Shown in pieces: positions 50,199 through 59,284 of a DNA stretch of 64,000 bases (the stretch's first letter is position 1; every line of letters begins with the position of its first letter). Origin of the DNA: an uncultured Bacteroidales bacterium. GTDB lineage: Bacteria; Bacteroidota; Bacteroidia; Bacteroidales; UBA932. The notes under the pieces were generated by a model, which saw only the letters and a list, made by a program, of their open reading frames with translations, was not told the DNA's origin and made no database searches. The translations under genes and the position numbers were made by a program. The stretch spans positions 1-64,000 of the forward strand of contig CAJUEK010000003.1 in the NCBI GenBank assembly GCA_910585445.1. The letters are read 5' to 3'.

Positions 50199-51839
50199 TT
50201 ATCTGTTATCGCCTTTACATGGTTCCGGCCCTTCGAGTCCGCATACTCCCGAATATATCCATTGTGAATATTCGCTTTCACGCAGGGTATCGCTCCAGCA
50301 TACCGGATACATTCCTTTCCACCTCTCGTTCACAAAATTCTTGAGGTCGTTCTTCGTGCGCTCCGTGCATTCGTGTGAGTCCGCAAGAAGCCCTGCCGCC
50401 CTGCATGCGCAAAGCTCGCCCTGGCATGTTCCCATTCCGACCCTCGTGCGCCTGCGCAGGTCCACGAGATTGTGCACGTCCAGTTCCTTGACGGCATATT
50501 TCACTTCCCCGACCGACACTTCCTCGCACTCGCAGACAAGTGACGCGTCATATTCGTCGTTGAGCCCGATTCCCAAGGCCCTTGCCCCGTGCCTGCCGAG
50601 TGTGGCCTTGTGGGCGTTGCCCGGCTTGGTCCATGTCTTTCTTGATATTTCTTCGATATTATCATTCTCCGAGCCTGGAAGTGGAGTGCACATTGTTACG
50701 CAAGGCTTTCCGATTCCCAGTTTCTTGCATACCAGGTCGGTGGCCCATTCCGCCATCAGCCTGTATGTCATCAGCTTGCCTCCTGTGATGCTTATGAATC
50801 CGTTTATGCCGTCGCGTGTCTGGTGGTCAAGCAGCACGATGCCTCGGCTGATGTTGCGTCCGGAAGGGTCGTCATCAGTCGCCACAAGGGGACGCACACC
50901 GGCATATGCCCTCAGGATGCGTGTGGAGGCCAGGCTTGGCGCGAGTTTCTCTCCTTCCTGCAATAGAACGTCCACCTCGTCAGCTGTAACGTACATGTCA
51001 TCCACTTCTTCAAACGGGACTCTGCTTGATGTCGTTCCGATGAGACATATTGTGTCTCCAGGCACGAGGATGTCGGCATTGGCAGGCTTCCTGCATCTGT
51101 TCAGCACAACATTGTTCACTCTGTGGCCGAAAATCAGAAGAGCGCCCTTGGCCGGGAACATGTTGATTCTTGCCCCTGCCATTTCGGCTATGCGCTGGCC
51201 CCAGATGCCGCCCGCATTGACTGTGACAGGCGCATAATATTCTGTTTTCTGCTTTGTTGACGCATTATATACTTCAACTCCCTTGACTGTGTCGCCGTCC
51301 TTTATGAGCCTTGTGACTTCGCTATATACAAGGACTTTGGCCCCGTGAAGCTTTGCGTCTATGACATTGGCTGAGGTGAGCCTGAACGGATCGACTGCGC
51401 CGTCCGGCACCTTTACCGCGCCAATGAGGTCTGGATTGGCTGACGGTTCCATCCGGAGAGCTTCCTTGGGCTCTATAACTTCGGCATTGATTCCCGCTGC
51501 AAGACAGGAACTTACGAATTTGTCCTGGTATGCCAGGTCGTCTTCAGGCAGCGTTATGAACAGGCCTTCGGTCTCTTCGACGCAATGTCTTGCTATTTTC
51601 CTCAGAATCATGTTCTCCTTGATGCATTCCTCAGCGGATTCCCTGTCAGTGACAGCATATCGCGCCCCGCTGTGCAGAAGTCCGTGATTCCTTCCGGTCG
51701 CTCCCGTAGCCAGGTCATGCCTCTCGATAAGCAGGACTTTCAGGCCCCTTATCGCGCAGTCTCTGGCAGTTCCGGCTCCGGTGATGCCTCCTCCGACAAT
51801 GATGACATCAAATTCATTGTCCGTTCTTGCCTGTGCCAT
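50199..51839 (-). CDS. glpA: Anaerobic glycerol-3-phosphate dehydrogenase subunit A
   Basis: A 546-residue FAD-dependent dehydrogenase. The N-terminal DVIIVGGGITGAGTARDCAIRG binds FAD, with the DAO-family signature at LLIERHDLATGATGRNHGLLHSGARY. The C-terminal BFD-like domain has CECEEVSVGEVKYAV and GMGTCQGELCACR, holding Cys for a [2Fe-2S]-type site. It oxidises sn-glycerol 3-phosphate to dihydroxyacetone phosphate under anaerobic conditions. It is separated by only 35 bp from the upstream GlsB-like gene, so may share its transcript. Confidence 0.93.
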   Translation of the reverse strand: MAQARTDNEFDVIIVGGGITGAGTARDCAIRGLKVLLIERHDLATGATGRNHGLLHSGARYAVTDRESAEECIKENMILRKIARHCVEETEGLFITLPEDDLAYQDKFVSSCLAAGINAEVIEPKEALRMEPSANPDLIGAVKVPDGAVDPFRLTSANVIDAKLHGAKVLVYSEVTRLIKDGDTVKGVEVYNASTKQKTEYYAPVTVNAGGIWGQRIAEMAGARINMFPAKGALLIFGHRVNNVVLNRCRKPANADILVPGDTICLIGTTSSRVPFEEVDDMYVTADEVDVLLQEGEKLAPSLASTRILRAYAGVRPLVATDDDPSGRNISRGIVLLDHQTRDGINGFISITGGKLMTYRLMAEWATDLVCKKLGIGKPCVTMCTPLPGSENDNIEEISRKTWTKPGNAHKATLGRHGARALGIGLNDEYDASLVCECEEVSVGEVKYAVKELDVHNLVDLRRRTRVGMGTCQGELCACRAAGLLADSHECTERTKNDLKNFVNERWKGMYPVCWSDTLRESEYSQWIYSGVCGLEGPEPCKGDNR

Positions 51840-51874
51840 AATGTTCTGTTGCTTGGTGTATGTAATTGTGAGAT

Positions 51875-52954
51875 TTATTCAGACTTTTTTCTTGCCAGTT
51901 CCCTCCTTGCTTTCCGCTGTGCCGTCCTCTCCTGAACCTGCTGCCTCTTCTGTGCTATCATGACCTGGAGGTTTTCTCCCATATTTTCCACGAAAACAGG
52001 GAACCTGTGTTTCATCAGCCTGATTTTGTCCTTTATGAAAGAGTTGACATGCCTGGCTTTCTTCTCCTCATACATCTTGTCGAATTCGATGAGGATGCCG
52101 GTCTCCTCGGCACCGCTGAACTCGTGGTTCACCGCTCCTCCGAACATCTTCATGCATGGGGACAGGCTCATGTATGAGTTCACGAGAGGGGGGATGTTGA
52201 CCCCGAGCTTCCTGACCTCGGCATTCAGTATCTTGTAGTCTTCCTTGAAGCCGTCTTCTGTAAGTATGGTGTCCATTCTTTCCGTGTCAGTAGTCAGCCC
52301 GAGAGGCTCGTAAGGTGTCACGAGGCCGTCCTTGTCACGGAAATGCTTGAACAGGAAATGCTGTATCAGGTCGCGTGCGCTGCGGTTGTAGTCCGGGTAC
52401 ATCGTCATTTTACCGAAAAAGTATTTCATTTCCGGCTTTTGGAGCATGAGAGCGCCGAGACCGTCCCAGAGATTGTCAAGGGCGAAAAGTGCCTTTGCGC
52501 CGGCCTTTGAACTCTGGTACTGCGGGGAAACGAAGCTCCTGCCGAGTTCTATGGTGTATGGAAGCCAGTTCTTTATGAACTCTTCCGAAAAACGGAACAT
52601 GTGTGAGGTGGCCAGGTGCGGCTGTCCGTCATCCCCGAGCCTGATGTCAGGCCCTGCTATGAAACGGTAGCCTCCGAGTATGGCCTGCGCGTCAGGGTCC
52701 CATACGATAAGCTGCCTGTACGGATTCTCCATGGTGTCAAATTCGTCTATGTCCATGGAGAGCCCGCTTCCTCCTCCCGAGTCACGGAACGCCTCTTCAC
52801 GGAGACGGCCGATTTCTTTCATGACATTGGGAGAGTCATGCGAGTCAACTATGTATATCTCGTTGTTGCCTTTGTTGGTGTCTCTGAGTTTCTTGGCCGG
52901 AGTAAGCTCCGCCTTGAGCACATCAATGGCTATAGGGTCTATGATTCTTTCCAT
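51875..52954 (-). CDS. glsB: GlsB-like N-acyltransferase (glycine lipid synthesis)
   Basis: A 359-residue GNAT-fold acyltransferase related to ornithine-lipid OlsB and to the Bacteroides glycine-lipid enzyme GlsB. Segments are IGRLREEAFRDSGGGSGLSMDIDEFD, QLIVWDPDAQAILGGYRFI, IELGRSFVSPQYQ and YFFGKMTMYPDYNRSARDLIQHFLFKHF. It would N-acylate glycine (or a similar amino acid) with a 3-hydroxy fatty acid. The C-terminus is a Lys/Arg-rich helix. ATG 52954 (MERIID) is preferred since the gene starts 13 bp after the GlsA-like gene. The name rests on family and pairing. Confidence 0.75.
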   Translation of the reverse strand: MERIIDPIAIDVLKAELTPAKKLRDTNKGNNEIYIVDSHDSPNVMKEIGRLREEAFRDSGGGSGLSMDIDEFDTMENPYRQLIVWDPDAQAILGGYRFIAGPDIRLGDDGQPHLATSHMFRFSEEFIKNWLPYTIELGRSFVSPQYQSSKAGAKALFALDNLWDGLGALMLQKPEMKYFFGKMTMYPDYNRSARDLIQHFLFKHFRDKDGLVTPYEPLGLTTDTERMDTILTEDGFKEDYKILNAEVRKLGVNIPPLVNSYMSLSPCMKMFGGAVNHEFSGAEETGILIEFDKMYEEKKARHVNSFIKDKIRLMKHRFPVFVENMGENLQVMIAQKRQQVQERTAQRKARRELARKKSE

Positions 52955-52967
52955 TTTTTCTTGTTTC

Positions 52968-53783
52968 TTAAAGTTCGTAAACTTTCTTTCTGATTTCCTG
53001 CGCCCATTCGTGCGGGGTCCTGGATTTGTCAAGGCTCTCATGCGGAATAGGCTTGCCGATTATGACGCGGTAGCTGCCCCCTCGGCTGCGGTACATCTCG
53101 TCCGGAAGGAAGAGCATCGCAGCGTTGAATTTCAGCCCGAGCCTCTTGCACCATTTGGCGATATTGTAGAACCTGTCCGAATTTCTCCCCTCGAATCTTA
53201 TCGGGACGATGTCACGGCCTGTCTGTACGCTTTTGGTAACGAAGGCCTTGCCCCACTGGATATCCTGAATCTTGCCGTCTATTTTCCTTGAGCACAGGCC
53301 TGCGGGAAACAGCAGCATATGGCTGTCAGAACGGAAGGCTTCGTCTATGAGCTTGGGAAGATTCCTTGCCTGGCCTCCGAGCTTGTTGACAGGGATGCCG
53401 AGCGGCTGAAGTCCCTTGAGGTTCATCAGGAGGTCATTCATAAGGTATTTGATGTTCCCGTTGTAATGTTTTCCGAGCACCATTCCGAGCGTCACCCCGT
53501 CTATGGCTCCGAGCGGATGATTGGATACGAACGTATATCTGGACGAATCGTCCGGGAGGTTTTCCATGCCTTCCACCTCAACATTCACATTGAGGTATTT
53601 AAGGCAGTTCTCACAGAATTCGACTCCCATGTGGCCTTCCTTAAGATATCCGTTTATGAAGTCCTGATGGGCAAGTTTCTTGAATCCTTCAATCAGGAAC
53701 TGAGGTATATATTTTGCTTTTTTGCCGGCCCTGGAGCGTATGATTTGTTCCAGGTCGAGCACTTGTGGCTGTCTTTCTGTCAT
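52968..53783 (-). CDS. glsA: GlsA-like O-acyltransferase (PlsC/hemolysin-type)
   Basis: A 271-residue acyltransferase domain protein with VSNHPLGAIDGVTLG (an NHP...D active-site motif), FRSDSHMLLFPAGLCSRK as the acyl-acceptor block, and WGKAFVTKSVQTGRDIVPIRFEG. This is the PlsC-like group near OlsA/GlsA that O-acylates the N-acyl-glycine product of GlsB. It is followed by glsB 13 bp later. A perfect TAATTTTG -7 element stands 27 bp before ATG 53783. Another PlsC-like gene lies at 34.7 kb, so a general phospholipid role remains possible. Confidence 0.75.
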   Translation of the reverse strand: MTERQPQVLDLEQIIRSRAGKKAKYIPQFLIEGFKKLAHQDFINGYLKEGHMGVEFCENCLKYLNVNVEVEGMENLPDDSSRYTFVSNHPLGAIDGVTLGMVLGKHYNGNIKYLMNDLLMNLKGLQPLGIPVNKLGGQARNLPKLIDEAFRSDSHMLLFPAGLCSRKIDGKIQDIQWGKAFVTKSVQTGRDIVPIRFEGRNSDRFYNIAKWCKRLGLKFNAAMLFLPDEMYRSRGGSYRVIIGKPIPHESLDKSRTPHEWAQEIRKKVYEL

Positions 53784-53810
53784 CTTATGCCTTGGTTTCA
53801 GTAACAGATA

Positions 53811-53818
53811 CAAAATTA
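53811..53818 (-). promoter_or_regulatory. TAnnTTTG promoter for glsA-glsB (and perhaps glpABC)
   Basis: The minus strand reads TAATTTTG, a perfect -7 element, 27 bp before the glsA ATG. Confidence 0.6.
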
Positions 53819-53889
53819 AGCATAATTGATGAAAATATGCCTATCGGGATGCTTTTTTGTGAAAAAGGCGGATTTTCTTCCTGGCGAGG

Positions 53890-55131
53890 CTACCTGAAAT
53901 TGAGCGTGAAAACCGTTTCTGTGCTGTCGCTGCGGGTCAGCTGGACTGTCCCGTTGTGCTGTCTCATAATCTGGCGCGACAGGCTGAGCCCGATTCCGGT
54001 ACCTTCCGGCTTGGTCGTGAAAAACGGGACGAAAATCTGCTCCCGGCTCTCCTTGCTTATCGGGGCACCGTTGTTGGCTATGCTTATAATCACATTTTCC
54101 GCGCTTCCAATGCCGGCGGATATCTGTATGGATGTGGCACCGGCCTGCACTGCATTGCGTATCATGTTGATGATAATCTGTGATATCTGGCCTTCGTCTG
54201 CATAGAGCAATATGTCCTCGTCTTTTTCTGAATATCCTATTGCGGCTCCGGCCTGTTCCGTCTGGTGTCCTGTCAGATTGATTATCCTGCCGACCATGTC
54301 GCGGACATAAAATGCTTTCTTGGACGGAGGGGCTACCTTGGTGAGGTCACGGTATGACTGCACGAATTTTATGAGATTCTCCGATGAGCGTGAGATTGTG
54401 GCAAGTCCTTCCTTTATGTCCGGTCCCTCCCCGCATGTGCCGGGAGCATATTCCGCAAGCGTGCTGCTGAGGGAGGCTATCGGCGTGACTGTGTTCATAA
54501 TCTCGTGGGTGAGGACTCTTATGAGCCTGCTCCATGCCGCCTGTTCGTTCTCGGCTATCTCGTTGCTTATGTCATTGAAGGCGACAACCCTGACTTGCCG
54601 GCCTCCTATTTGGGCGACAGACGCTGTGATTGATATGGTGCGCTGGCCGCTTTCATTGTACCAGCTGGCACGCTCCTCATTGTTTTCAGTGGCTTTCTGA
54701 AATGCCTCATAAAGAGATTCGCTGACATTGCGCAGCTGGCGTATGTTGCCCAGGGATGATATGCCGAGCAGTGACAGGGCCGTCGAATTGCAGTACCTGA
54801 CTCTTCCTTTCGTCTTTGAGGCGGTCTGAGAGGTCTCGATGACGGCTATTCCGGTCTGCACATGGTCCAGCATCTGCCCGTAATAGCGTTCCTGTTCCAT
54901 GATTTCGCAGCGCTCCTTGTCAAAGATGCCGCGGATTCTGTTCAGCGTGCGGTTAAGACTTCTGCTGAACAGCGGTTTTTCATCAAATCTGAAATTGAGT
55001 TCCTTGTCCTCCAAGGCATCCAGTATGTAGGTCACTTTTTTCCGCATCCTCTCTTTTGTCCACAATGCGGACAGCACGGCTCCCGCGATTGCGGATGCCG
55101 AGACCAAAAGTATGATGTCTGCCGTTTCCAT
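53890..55131 (-). CDS. Sensor histidine kinase, NtrB-like
   Basis: A 413-residue kinase with one N-terminal membrane helix (ADIILLVSASAIAGAVLSALW), a PAS-like region (about 80-190), then a dimerisation/phosphoacceptor domain with LTHEIMNTVTPIASL (His209 as likely phosphorylation site). A GHKL ATPase domain follows, with N-box IINMIRNAVQA, DEGQISQI, G1 ISIANNGAPI, and the late G2 motif GTGIGLSLSRQIMRQHNG. It lies 25 bp after the sigma-54 response-regulator gene, so they form one two-component system. The lone helix suggests an intramembrane or cytoplasmic signal. Confidence 0.9.
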   Translation of the reverse strand: METADIILLVSASAIAGAVLSALWTKERMRKKVTYILDALEDKELNFRFDEKPLFSRSLNRTLNRIRGIFDKERCEIMEQERYYGQMLDHVQTGIAVIETSQTASKTKGRVRYCNSTALSLLGISSLGNIRQLRNVSESLYEAFQKATENNEERASWYNESGQRTISITASVAQIGGRQVRVVAFNDISNEIAENEQAAWSRLIRVLTHEIMNTVTPIASLSSTLAEYAPGTCGEGPDIKEGLATISRSSENLIKFVQSYRDLTKVAPPSKKAFYVRDMVGRIINLTGHQTEQAGAAIGYSEKDEDILLYADEGQISQIIINMIRNAVQAGATSIQISAGIGSAENVIISIANNGAPISKESREQIFVPFFTTKPEGTGIGLSLSRQIMRQHNGTVQLTRSDSTETVFTLNFR

Positions 55132-55156
55132 AATGTCCTGTCTGGAATGCCTGTTG

Positions 55157-56512
55157 TCAGATATTGTATTTTTTCAGCTTTGCGTACAAGGTCGGACGGC
55201 TGATTTCAAGGGCTTTGGCCACCATGGACAAGTTGCCGTTGAAACGTGCGACGGCCGCCCTGATGGCTTTCTCCTCAGCCATTTCGAGTGTCTCTGCGGC
55301 TGTGTCCTCTGCTGTGTCAGGGACGGGAGAGGAGGATATCATCATGTCGGCGGACTCAAGCATTTGCCCGTCGGCGAGAATGACGGCTTTCTCTATGCAG
55401 TTCTGAAGCTCTCGTATGTTTCCGGGCCATCTGTGCCTTTTCAGGATTTCCACGGCTTCCTGTGACAGGCCCTGAACGCCGCGCCTGTATTTGGCCGCGA
55501 ATTTTTCAGTGAACATTTCCGCCAGGGGCTGTATCTCGTCCGGTCTTTCCCTTAACGGGGGCAGATGGAGGTGCATGGTGTTTATCCTGTAATAGAGGTC
55601 TTCACGGAATTGCCCGTCATTTACCATTTTTTCGAGATTCCTGTTCGTGGCGCAGATCAGCCTTATGTCAACCGGGATGGACTTTGTGTCTCCGACCCTT
55701 GTCACGGCCCTGTTCTGGAGCACGCGCAGAAGCTTGGCCTGCAGATGGAGGGGGATGTTGCCGATTTCGTCGAGGAAAAGGGTGCCGCCGTCAGCCTGCT
55801 CAAATTTGCCGGCATGGTCGGAATGCGCATCCGTGAACGCCCCTTTCACATGTCCGAACAGCTCGCTCTCGAAAAGCGTTTCTGTCAATGCGCCTGCATC
55901 CACGCATACCATCGGCCTGAGCGACCTTTCGGAAAGGCGGTGCAGCTCTTTTGCCAGCATGTCCTTGCCCGTTCCGTTTTCTCCTGTTATGAGCACGGTG
56001 GCGTCTGTGCCTGCAATCTTGTCAACTGTGCGCCTGAGGGTTGACATTGAGGAGGACCGGCCCCATCGCATGCATTCCGAATTGTCCTTGCCGGCCTGCT
56101 CCTCGGATTCGGGATGGCGCTGTGATATGCTCTGACTGCATGCGGAGCGGAGTGTGGATATGAGCTTTTCATTATCCCACGGCTTCACGATAAAGTCAAA
56201 GGCCCCTCGTTTCATGCCTTCTACAGCAAGGGCTATGTCAGCATATGCCGTGAACAGCACGACTTCCGTGTCAGGGCTTCTCTTTTTAATCTCGGACAGC
56301 CAGTAAAGCCCCTCATTGCCGGTGTTGATGCCTGTGTTGAAGTTCATGTCAAGAAGAATGACGTCAGGTTGCATCTGCGCCATCTTGCTTACAAGTCCGG
56401 AAGGGGAGGGGATAAGCTCTGTTTCTTTGAAATGAAGCGGAAGGAGGATGCCCAATGCAGACCTGATGCCTGCATTGTCATCCACCACCAGTATTTTACC
56501 TTTTTTAGTCAT
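55157..56512 (-). CDS. Sigma-54-dependent response regulator (NtrC family)
   Basis: A 451-residue NtrC-type activator. The receiver domain holds the acidic pocket VVDDN and phosphoacceptor Asp55 in VILLDMNF. The AAA+ domain has GENGTGKD (Walker A), the sigma-54-contact loop GAFTDA, and FLDEIGNIPLHLQ (Walker B). The C-terminal Fis-type HTH is FNGNLSMVAKALEISRPTLYAKLKKY. ATG 56512 starts the conserved receiver. It would activate sigma-54 promoters when phosphorylated by the kinase that follows. A promoter with both -33 and -7 elements lies upstream. Confidence 0.92.
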   Translation of the reverse strand: MTKKGKILVVDDNAGIRSALGILLPLHFKETELIPSPSGLVSKMAQMQPDVILLDMNFNTGINTGNEGLYWLSEIKKRSPDTEVVLFTAYADIALAVEGMKRGAFDFIVKPWDNEKLISTLRSACSQSISQRHPESEEQAGKDNSECMRWGRSSSMSTLRRTVDKIAGTDATVLITGENGTGKDMLAKELHRLSERSLRPMVCVDAGALTETLFESELFGHVKGAFTDAHSDHAGKFEQADGGTLFLDEIGNIPLHLQAKLLRVLQNRAVTRVGDTKSIPVDIRLICATNRNLEKMVNDGQFREDLYYRINTMHLHLPPLRERPDEIQPLAEMFTEKFAAKYRRGVQGLSQEAVEILKRHRWPGNIRELQNCIEKAVILADGQMLESADMMISSSPVPDTAEDTAAETLEMAEEKAIRAAVARFNGNLSMVAKALEISRPTLYAKLKKYNI

Positions 56513-56595
56513 TTGCTTCTTCTTTGTATTTGAGCGGGAAGGCATGTGTGCTTATGGCGTTCCGCATTATGCTCCGGCGAATACGCCGCGATGCA

Positions 56596-56627
56596 CAAAA
56601 GTAGCAAAATTCGGGGACAGAAGCAAA
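56596..56627 (-). promoter_or_regulatory. Promoter of the two-component operon (TTTG-N20-TACTTTTG)
   Basis: On the minus strand a TTTG at 56627-56624 is followed after 20 bp by the perfect -7 TACTTTTG (56603-56596), giving a leader of roughly 80 bases. It is the best-spaced promoter in the window. Confidence 0.65.
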
Positions 56628-56641
56628 GTCCGGCCGCCTCA

Positions 56642-57661
56642 TCATATGAATAGCGGCAGGGCTTCCGCAACTTGTGCCAGCACCCATGTCACCAGGGCAA
56701 GAATGCTGATGACCCACAGTACGAAAAGCACGATTCCAGGTTTCCAGGAAGGTGCCTTCAGGTCAAAGGCAAGCCTCAGTCCGTTGTACAGCATCCAGAT
56801 TCCAAGGATTCCCACAACAGCTATGACAAGCCACCAGAGCATCGGGTGTGTCATTATGTCAACCCATAGCACATCATATGCGTTGTCAGTGGCCCATCTC
56901 TGTGCATGCCTTTCCGTGTAAAGGCTTATCAGGTCCGGTGTCTTGTGTATGAAAATCAGGCTCAGCAGGCAGCCGAAGCCGCCCATTGTAAGCAGGATTC
57001 CCATTATGGAAGAAAATATCCTGCCGGCGGTCCTGATGGCCGGTGAATCTTTTATTTCCTGCGCTTCCTGTGCGATGGCGGCAGGCGAGAAGTTCGTGCG
57101 GAAGTTGCTCAGGCTGATAGGCTTTCCTTTCATCTTGCATTTCTCTTCCACGGATCTTGCCGGCGGCATGGCAATCCACAGGCACAGGTACATCATCAGC
57201 ACAAACATGAAAAACGGTCCGCTGACAAAACTTACCATGAAGCTTGCCATAAACAGGACGATGAAAATGAGCCTTATGATTACATAGTCTATGTTGAAGT
57301 AATTTCCTATTCCGGAGCATACTCCGCCCACGACCCTGTTCTCCAAGTCCCTGTAGATACGTTTTTCTGTCTTTGGCTTTTCATCCGAAGGTGCGTTTTC
57401 TTCAGCGGAAAACTGGGATGGCTCGCCTATGCGCCTTCTGATGTCAAGAACCATGTCTTTGTTTGCTACCGTTCCGGAAAGACAGCTCTCAGCAAGCAAT
57501 TCGGCAATCCTTTCCTCTATGTCCTGGACAATCTCATCCACGTTGGAGTCTTCAGAGAGGCTTGCGCGTATTTCGCCGAGGTATCTGTCAAGCTCTGAGT
57601 ATGCGTCTTCTTCCAATGTGAAAGAGTATCCGGCTATATTGACTTTCTCTGTTGTTTTCAT
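56642..57661 (-). CDS. PspC-domain protein with shared N-terminal domain (first copy)
   Basis: A 339-residue membrane protein. An N-terminal domain of about 90 residues (KVNIAGYSFTLEEDAYSELDRYLGEI... ERIAELLAE) is followed by a PspC domain, RIYRDLENRVVGGVCSGIGNYFNIDYVIIRLIFIVLFMASFMVSFVSGPFF, and three more membrane helices ending WKPGIVLFVLWVISILALVTWVLAQV. The same N-terminal domain occurs in the second PspC gene of the operon. PspC proteins sense or damp envelope stress. It is the third gene of the operon after PspC-2 and PadR; 12 bp separate it from padR. Confidence 0.85.
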   Translation of the reverse strand: MKTTEKVNIAGYSFTLEEDAYSELDRYLGEIRASLSEDSNVDEIVQDIEERIAELLAESCLSGTVANKDMVLDIRRRIGEPSQFSAEENAPSDEKPKTEKRIYRDLENRVVGGVCSGIGNYFNIDYVIIRLIFIVLFMASFMVSFVSGPFFMFVLMMYLCLWIAMPPARSVEEKCKMKGKPISLSNFRTNFSPAAIAQEAQEIKDSPAIRTAGRIFSSIMGILLTMGGFGCLLSLIFIHKTPDLISLYTERHAQRWATDNAYDVLWVDIMTHPMLWWLVIAVVGILGIWMLYNGLRLAFDLKAPSWKPGIVLFVLWVISILALVTWVLAQVAEALPLFI

Positions 57662-57673
57662 CTTGTCTGTGGC

Positions 57674-58036
57674 TTATATGGTTTCTTCCTTTCCTTTTCT
57701 TATCGTGGATATCGCCTGAGAAAGCTCTTCCCATGCGGCGTCAAGTCCTGCGAGCTGTTCGCGGCCCATCTGTGTAATCATATAATATTTCCGGGGCGGT
57801 CCCTGAGGGGACTCTTCCCATCTGTAGCTGAGAAGACCGAGCTTTTTCAGCCTTATCAGAAGCGGGTAGGTGGTTCCTTCCGCAACGATTATGTTGACGT
57901 CCTTGAGTTTCTGGATTATGGATGACGCGTATTCGTCTCCGGCTGCAAGTATAAGCAATATGCTGTATTCAAGCACTCCGCGCCGCATTTGTGTGCGGTT
58001 GTTCTCTATTATTCCTGCATTTTCCATGTCTTTCAT
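57674..58036 (-). CDS. PadR-family transcriptional regulator
   Basis: A 120-residue winged-helix repressor: RRGVLEYSILLILAAGDEYASSIIQKLKDVNIIVAEGTTYPLLIRLKKLGLLSYRW is the PadR HTH, then a C-terminal dimerisation helix. ATG 58036 overlaps the stop of the upstream PspC gene by 4 bp (ATGA), so it is translationally coupled. Sitting inside the PspC operon it likely autoregulates it, in the manner of other PadR/PspC pairs in Bacteroidetes. Confidence 0.9.
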   Translation of the reverse strand: MKDMENAGIIENNRTQMRRGVLEYSILLILAAGDEYASSIIQKLKDVNIIVAEGTTYPLLIRLKKLGLLSYRWEESPQGPPRKYYMITQMGREQLAGLDAAWEELSQAISTIRKGKEETI

Positions 58037-58593
58037 TTTGAAGTCGTGAATCGCCTTATGTTCTCGGCTGTCGCAGGTATGCCGCGAAGTTCGCATTTCT
58101 CGCTTGCAGTGACAGCTTCAGGAGCTATAATCCATATGACTATATATAGCCAGAATCCTGTAGAGCCGCAAATGAGCGCAAGCAGGAACAGCACTCTTAT
58201 GAACACGACGTCAATCCCGAAGAACAGGGCGAGTCCGGAGCATACGCCGGCCAGCTTCTTTCCGTCCGGATCGCGGTAGAGCTTGTGCGAGGGCTTCGCA
58301 GACCATTCTGACTGGTATTGCTGCTGTTCCGGGGCCGGCTCGCAGGTTTCGGGATAGCCGAGCTGTCCGATGACTGCATTTGTCATGGTGATGTCCACGA
58401 CTTCCCGTCTTCCGAGCTTTTCCTTGAGAAGGTCCGCTATCCTCATTTCAAGTTCGTCCATGACCTCGTTGCTTCCTGATGTGTTGTCAAGAGATGCCCT
58501 GAACCTTGTAAGGTAGGATTCAAGTGCATTGTATGCATCATCGTCGATTGTGAAGCTGCAGCCGCCGATTGCTGCGTTGATTGTCTTTTTCAT
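58033..58593 (-). CDS. PspC-domain protein (second copy)
   Basis: A 186-residue protein with an N-terminal domain (AAIGGCSFTIDDDAYNALESYLTRFRASL... MRIADLLKEKLG) clearly homologous to that of the 339-residue PspC protein, then KLYRDPDGKKLAGVCSGLALFFGIDVVFIRVLFLLALICGSTGFWLYIVIWIIAP, a complete PspC domain with two membrane helices. First gene of the three-gene operon, with the promoter at 58655-58662. Confidence 0.87.
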   Translation of the reverse strand: MKKTINAAIGGCSFTIDDDAYNALESYLTRFRASLDNTSGSNEVMDELEMRIADLLKEKLGRREVVDITMTNAVIGQLGYPETCEPAPEQQQYQSEWSAKPSHKLYRDPDGKKLAGVCSGLALFFGIDVVFIRVLFLLALICGSTGFWLYIVIWIIAPEAVTASEKCELRGIPATAENIRRFTTSK

Positions 58594-58972
58594 ATGTATA
58601 TGATTATAATTGTTTTTGCATTCCGGGCATCGTGCCCTTTTGTTGTTGGTGCTGCAAAGATATAAATAAATTTAACTACTATGCAATACAAGGTACTGAA
58701 ATTTTGAGAATATTTTGTATATGCGAATATTTTAATGGCACCTTTGTCACGGACAGGGAGTGGAGGCACATGAAATCAGGTTTCCGGATATTGTGTGTGC
58801 GAGGCATAATCATTATATTTGAGCTGACGCTCATATATACGCCTGCGTCTCGGCAAAACTTACAAGCAAGCTTGACGTTTTGCTCTCAACTTTTGCTATA
58901 TTTGCCCTCCCCATCACTATGATTTGGGGCAACGAACTTTGGATTAACCCTTTATTTTAAATTTTGACAATT
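58594..58972. promoter_or_regulatory. Divergent promoter region between the PspC operon and the TM2 gene
   Basis: About 380 bp without a gene. On the minus strand TATCTTTG (58662-58655) is a perfect -7 for the PspC-PadR-PspC operon, 62 bp before its start. On the plus strand TATATTTG (58897-58904) is a perfect -7 for the TM2 gene, with TTTG 15 bp upstream at 58878-58881. The middle is A/T-rich and shows nothing else I can name. Confidence 0.6.
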
Positions 58973-59284
58973 ATGGCTTATTGTCCTCATTGCGGTACTC
59001 AGGTACCTGACGGAGATTCACTCTGTCCAAGCTGCGGCAAAACAGTTTACAATGCTCCTGTACAGAACAAGACTGTTCCGGGAAATGACGAGAAGTGGCT
59101 GGTGACGCTGCTTCTGTGCTTCTTCCTTGGAGGTCTCGGCATTCACCGTTTCTACACAGGGCATACCAAGACCGGCATAGCGATGCTTCTGACTATGGGC
59201 GGATGCGGAGTCTGGGCGCTCGTTGATTTTATCATGATAATCTGCAACAGTTATGTTGACGGCAACGGAAACCGTCTGAAATAA
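58973..59284 (+). CDS. TM2-domain protein with N-terminal zinc ribbon
   Basis: A 103-residue protein. Two CxxC pairs (YCPHCG and CPSCGK) form a zinc ribbon at residues 3-24. Residues 40-95 are a TM2 domain with WLVTLLLCFFLGGLGIHRFYTGHTKTGIAMLLTMGGCGVWALVDFIMI, including the DRF-like HRFY pattern. Function unknown; common in Bacteroidetes. Its stop overlaps the next start (TAATG). Confidence 0.88.
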   Translation: MAYCPHCGTQVPDGDSLCPSCGKTVYNAPVQNKTVPGNDEKWLVTLLLCFFLGGLGIHRFYTGHTKTGIAMLLTMGGCGVWALVDFIMIICNSYVDGNGNRLK

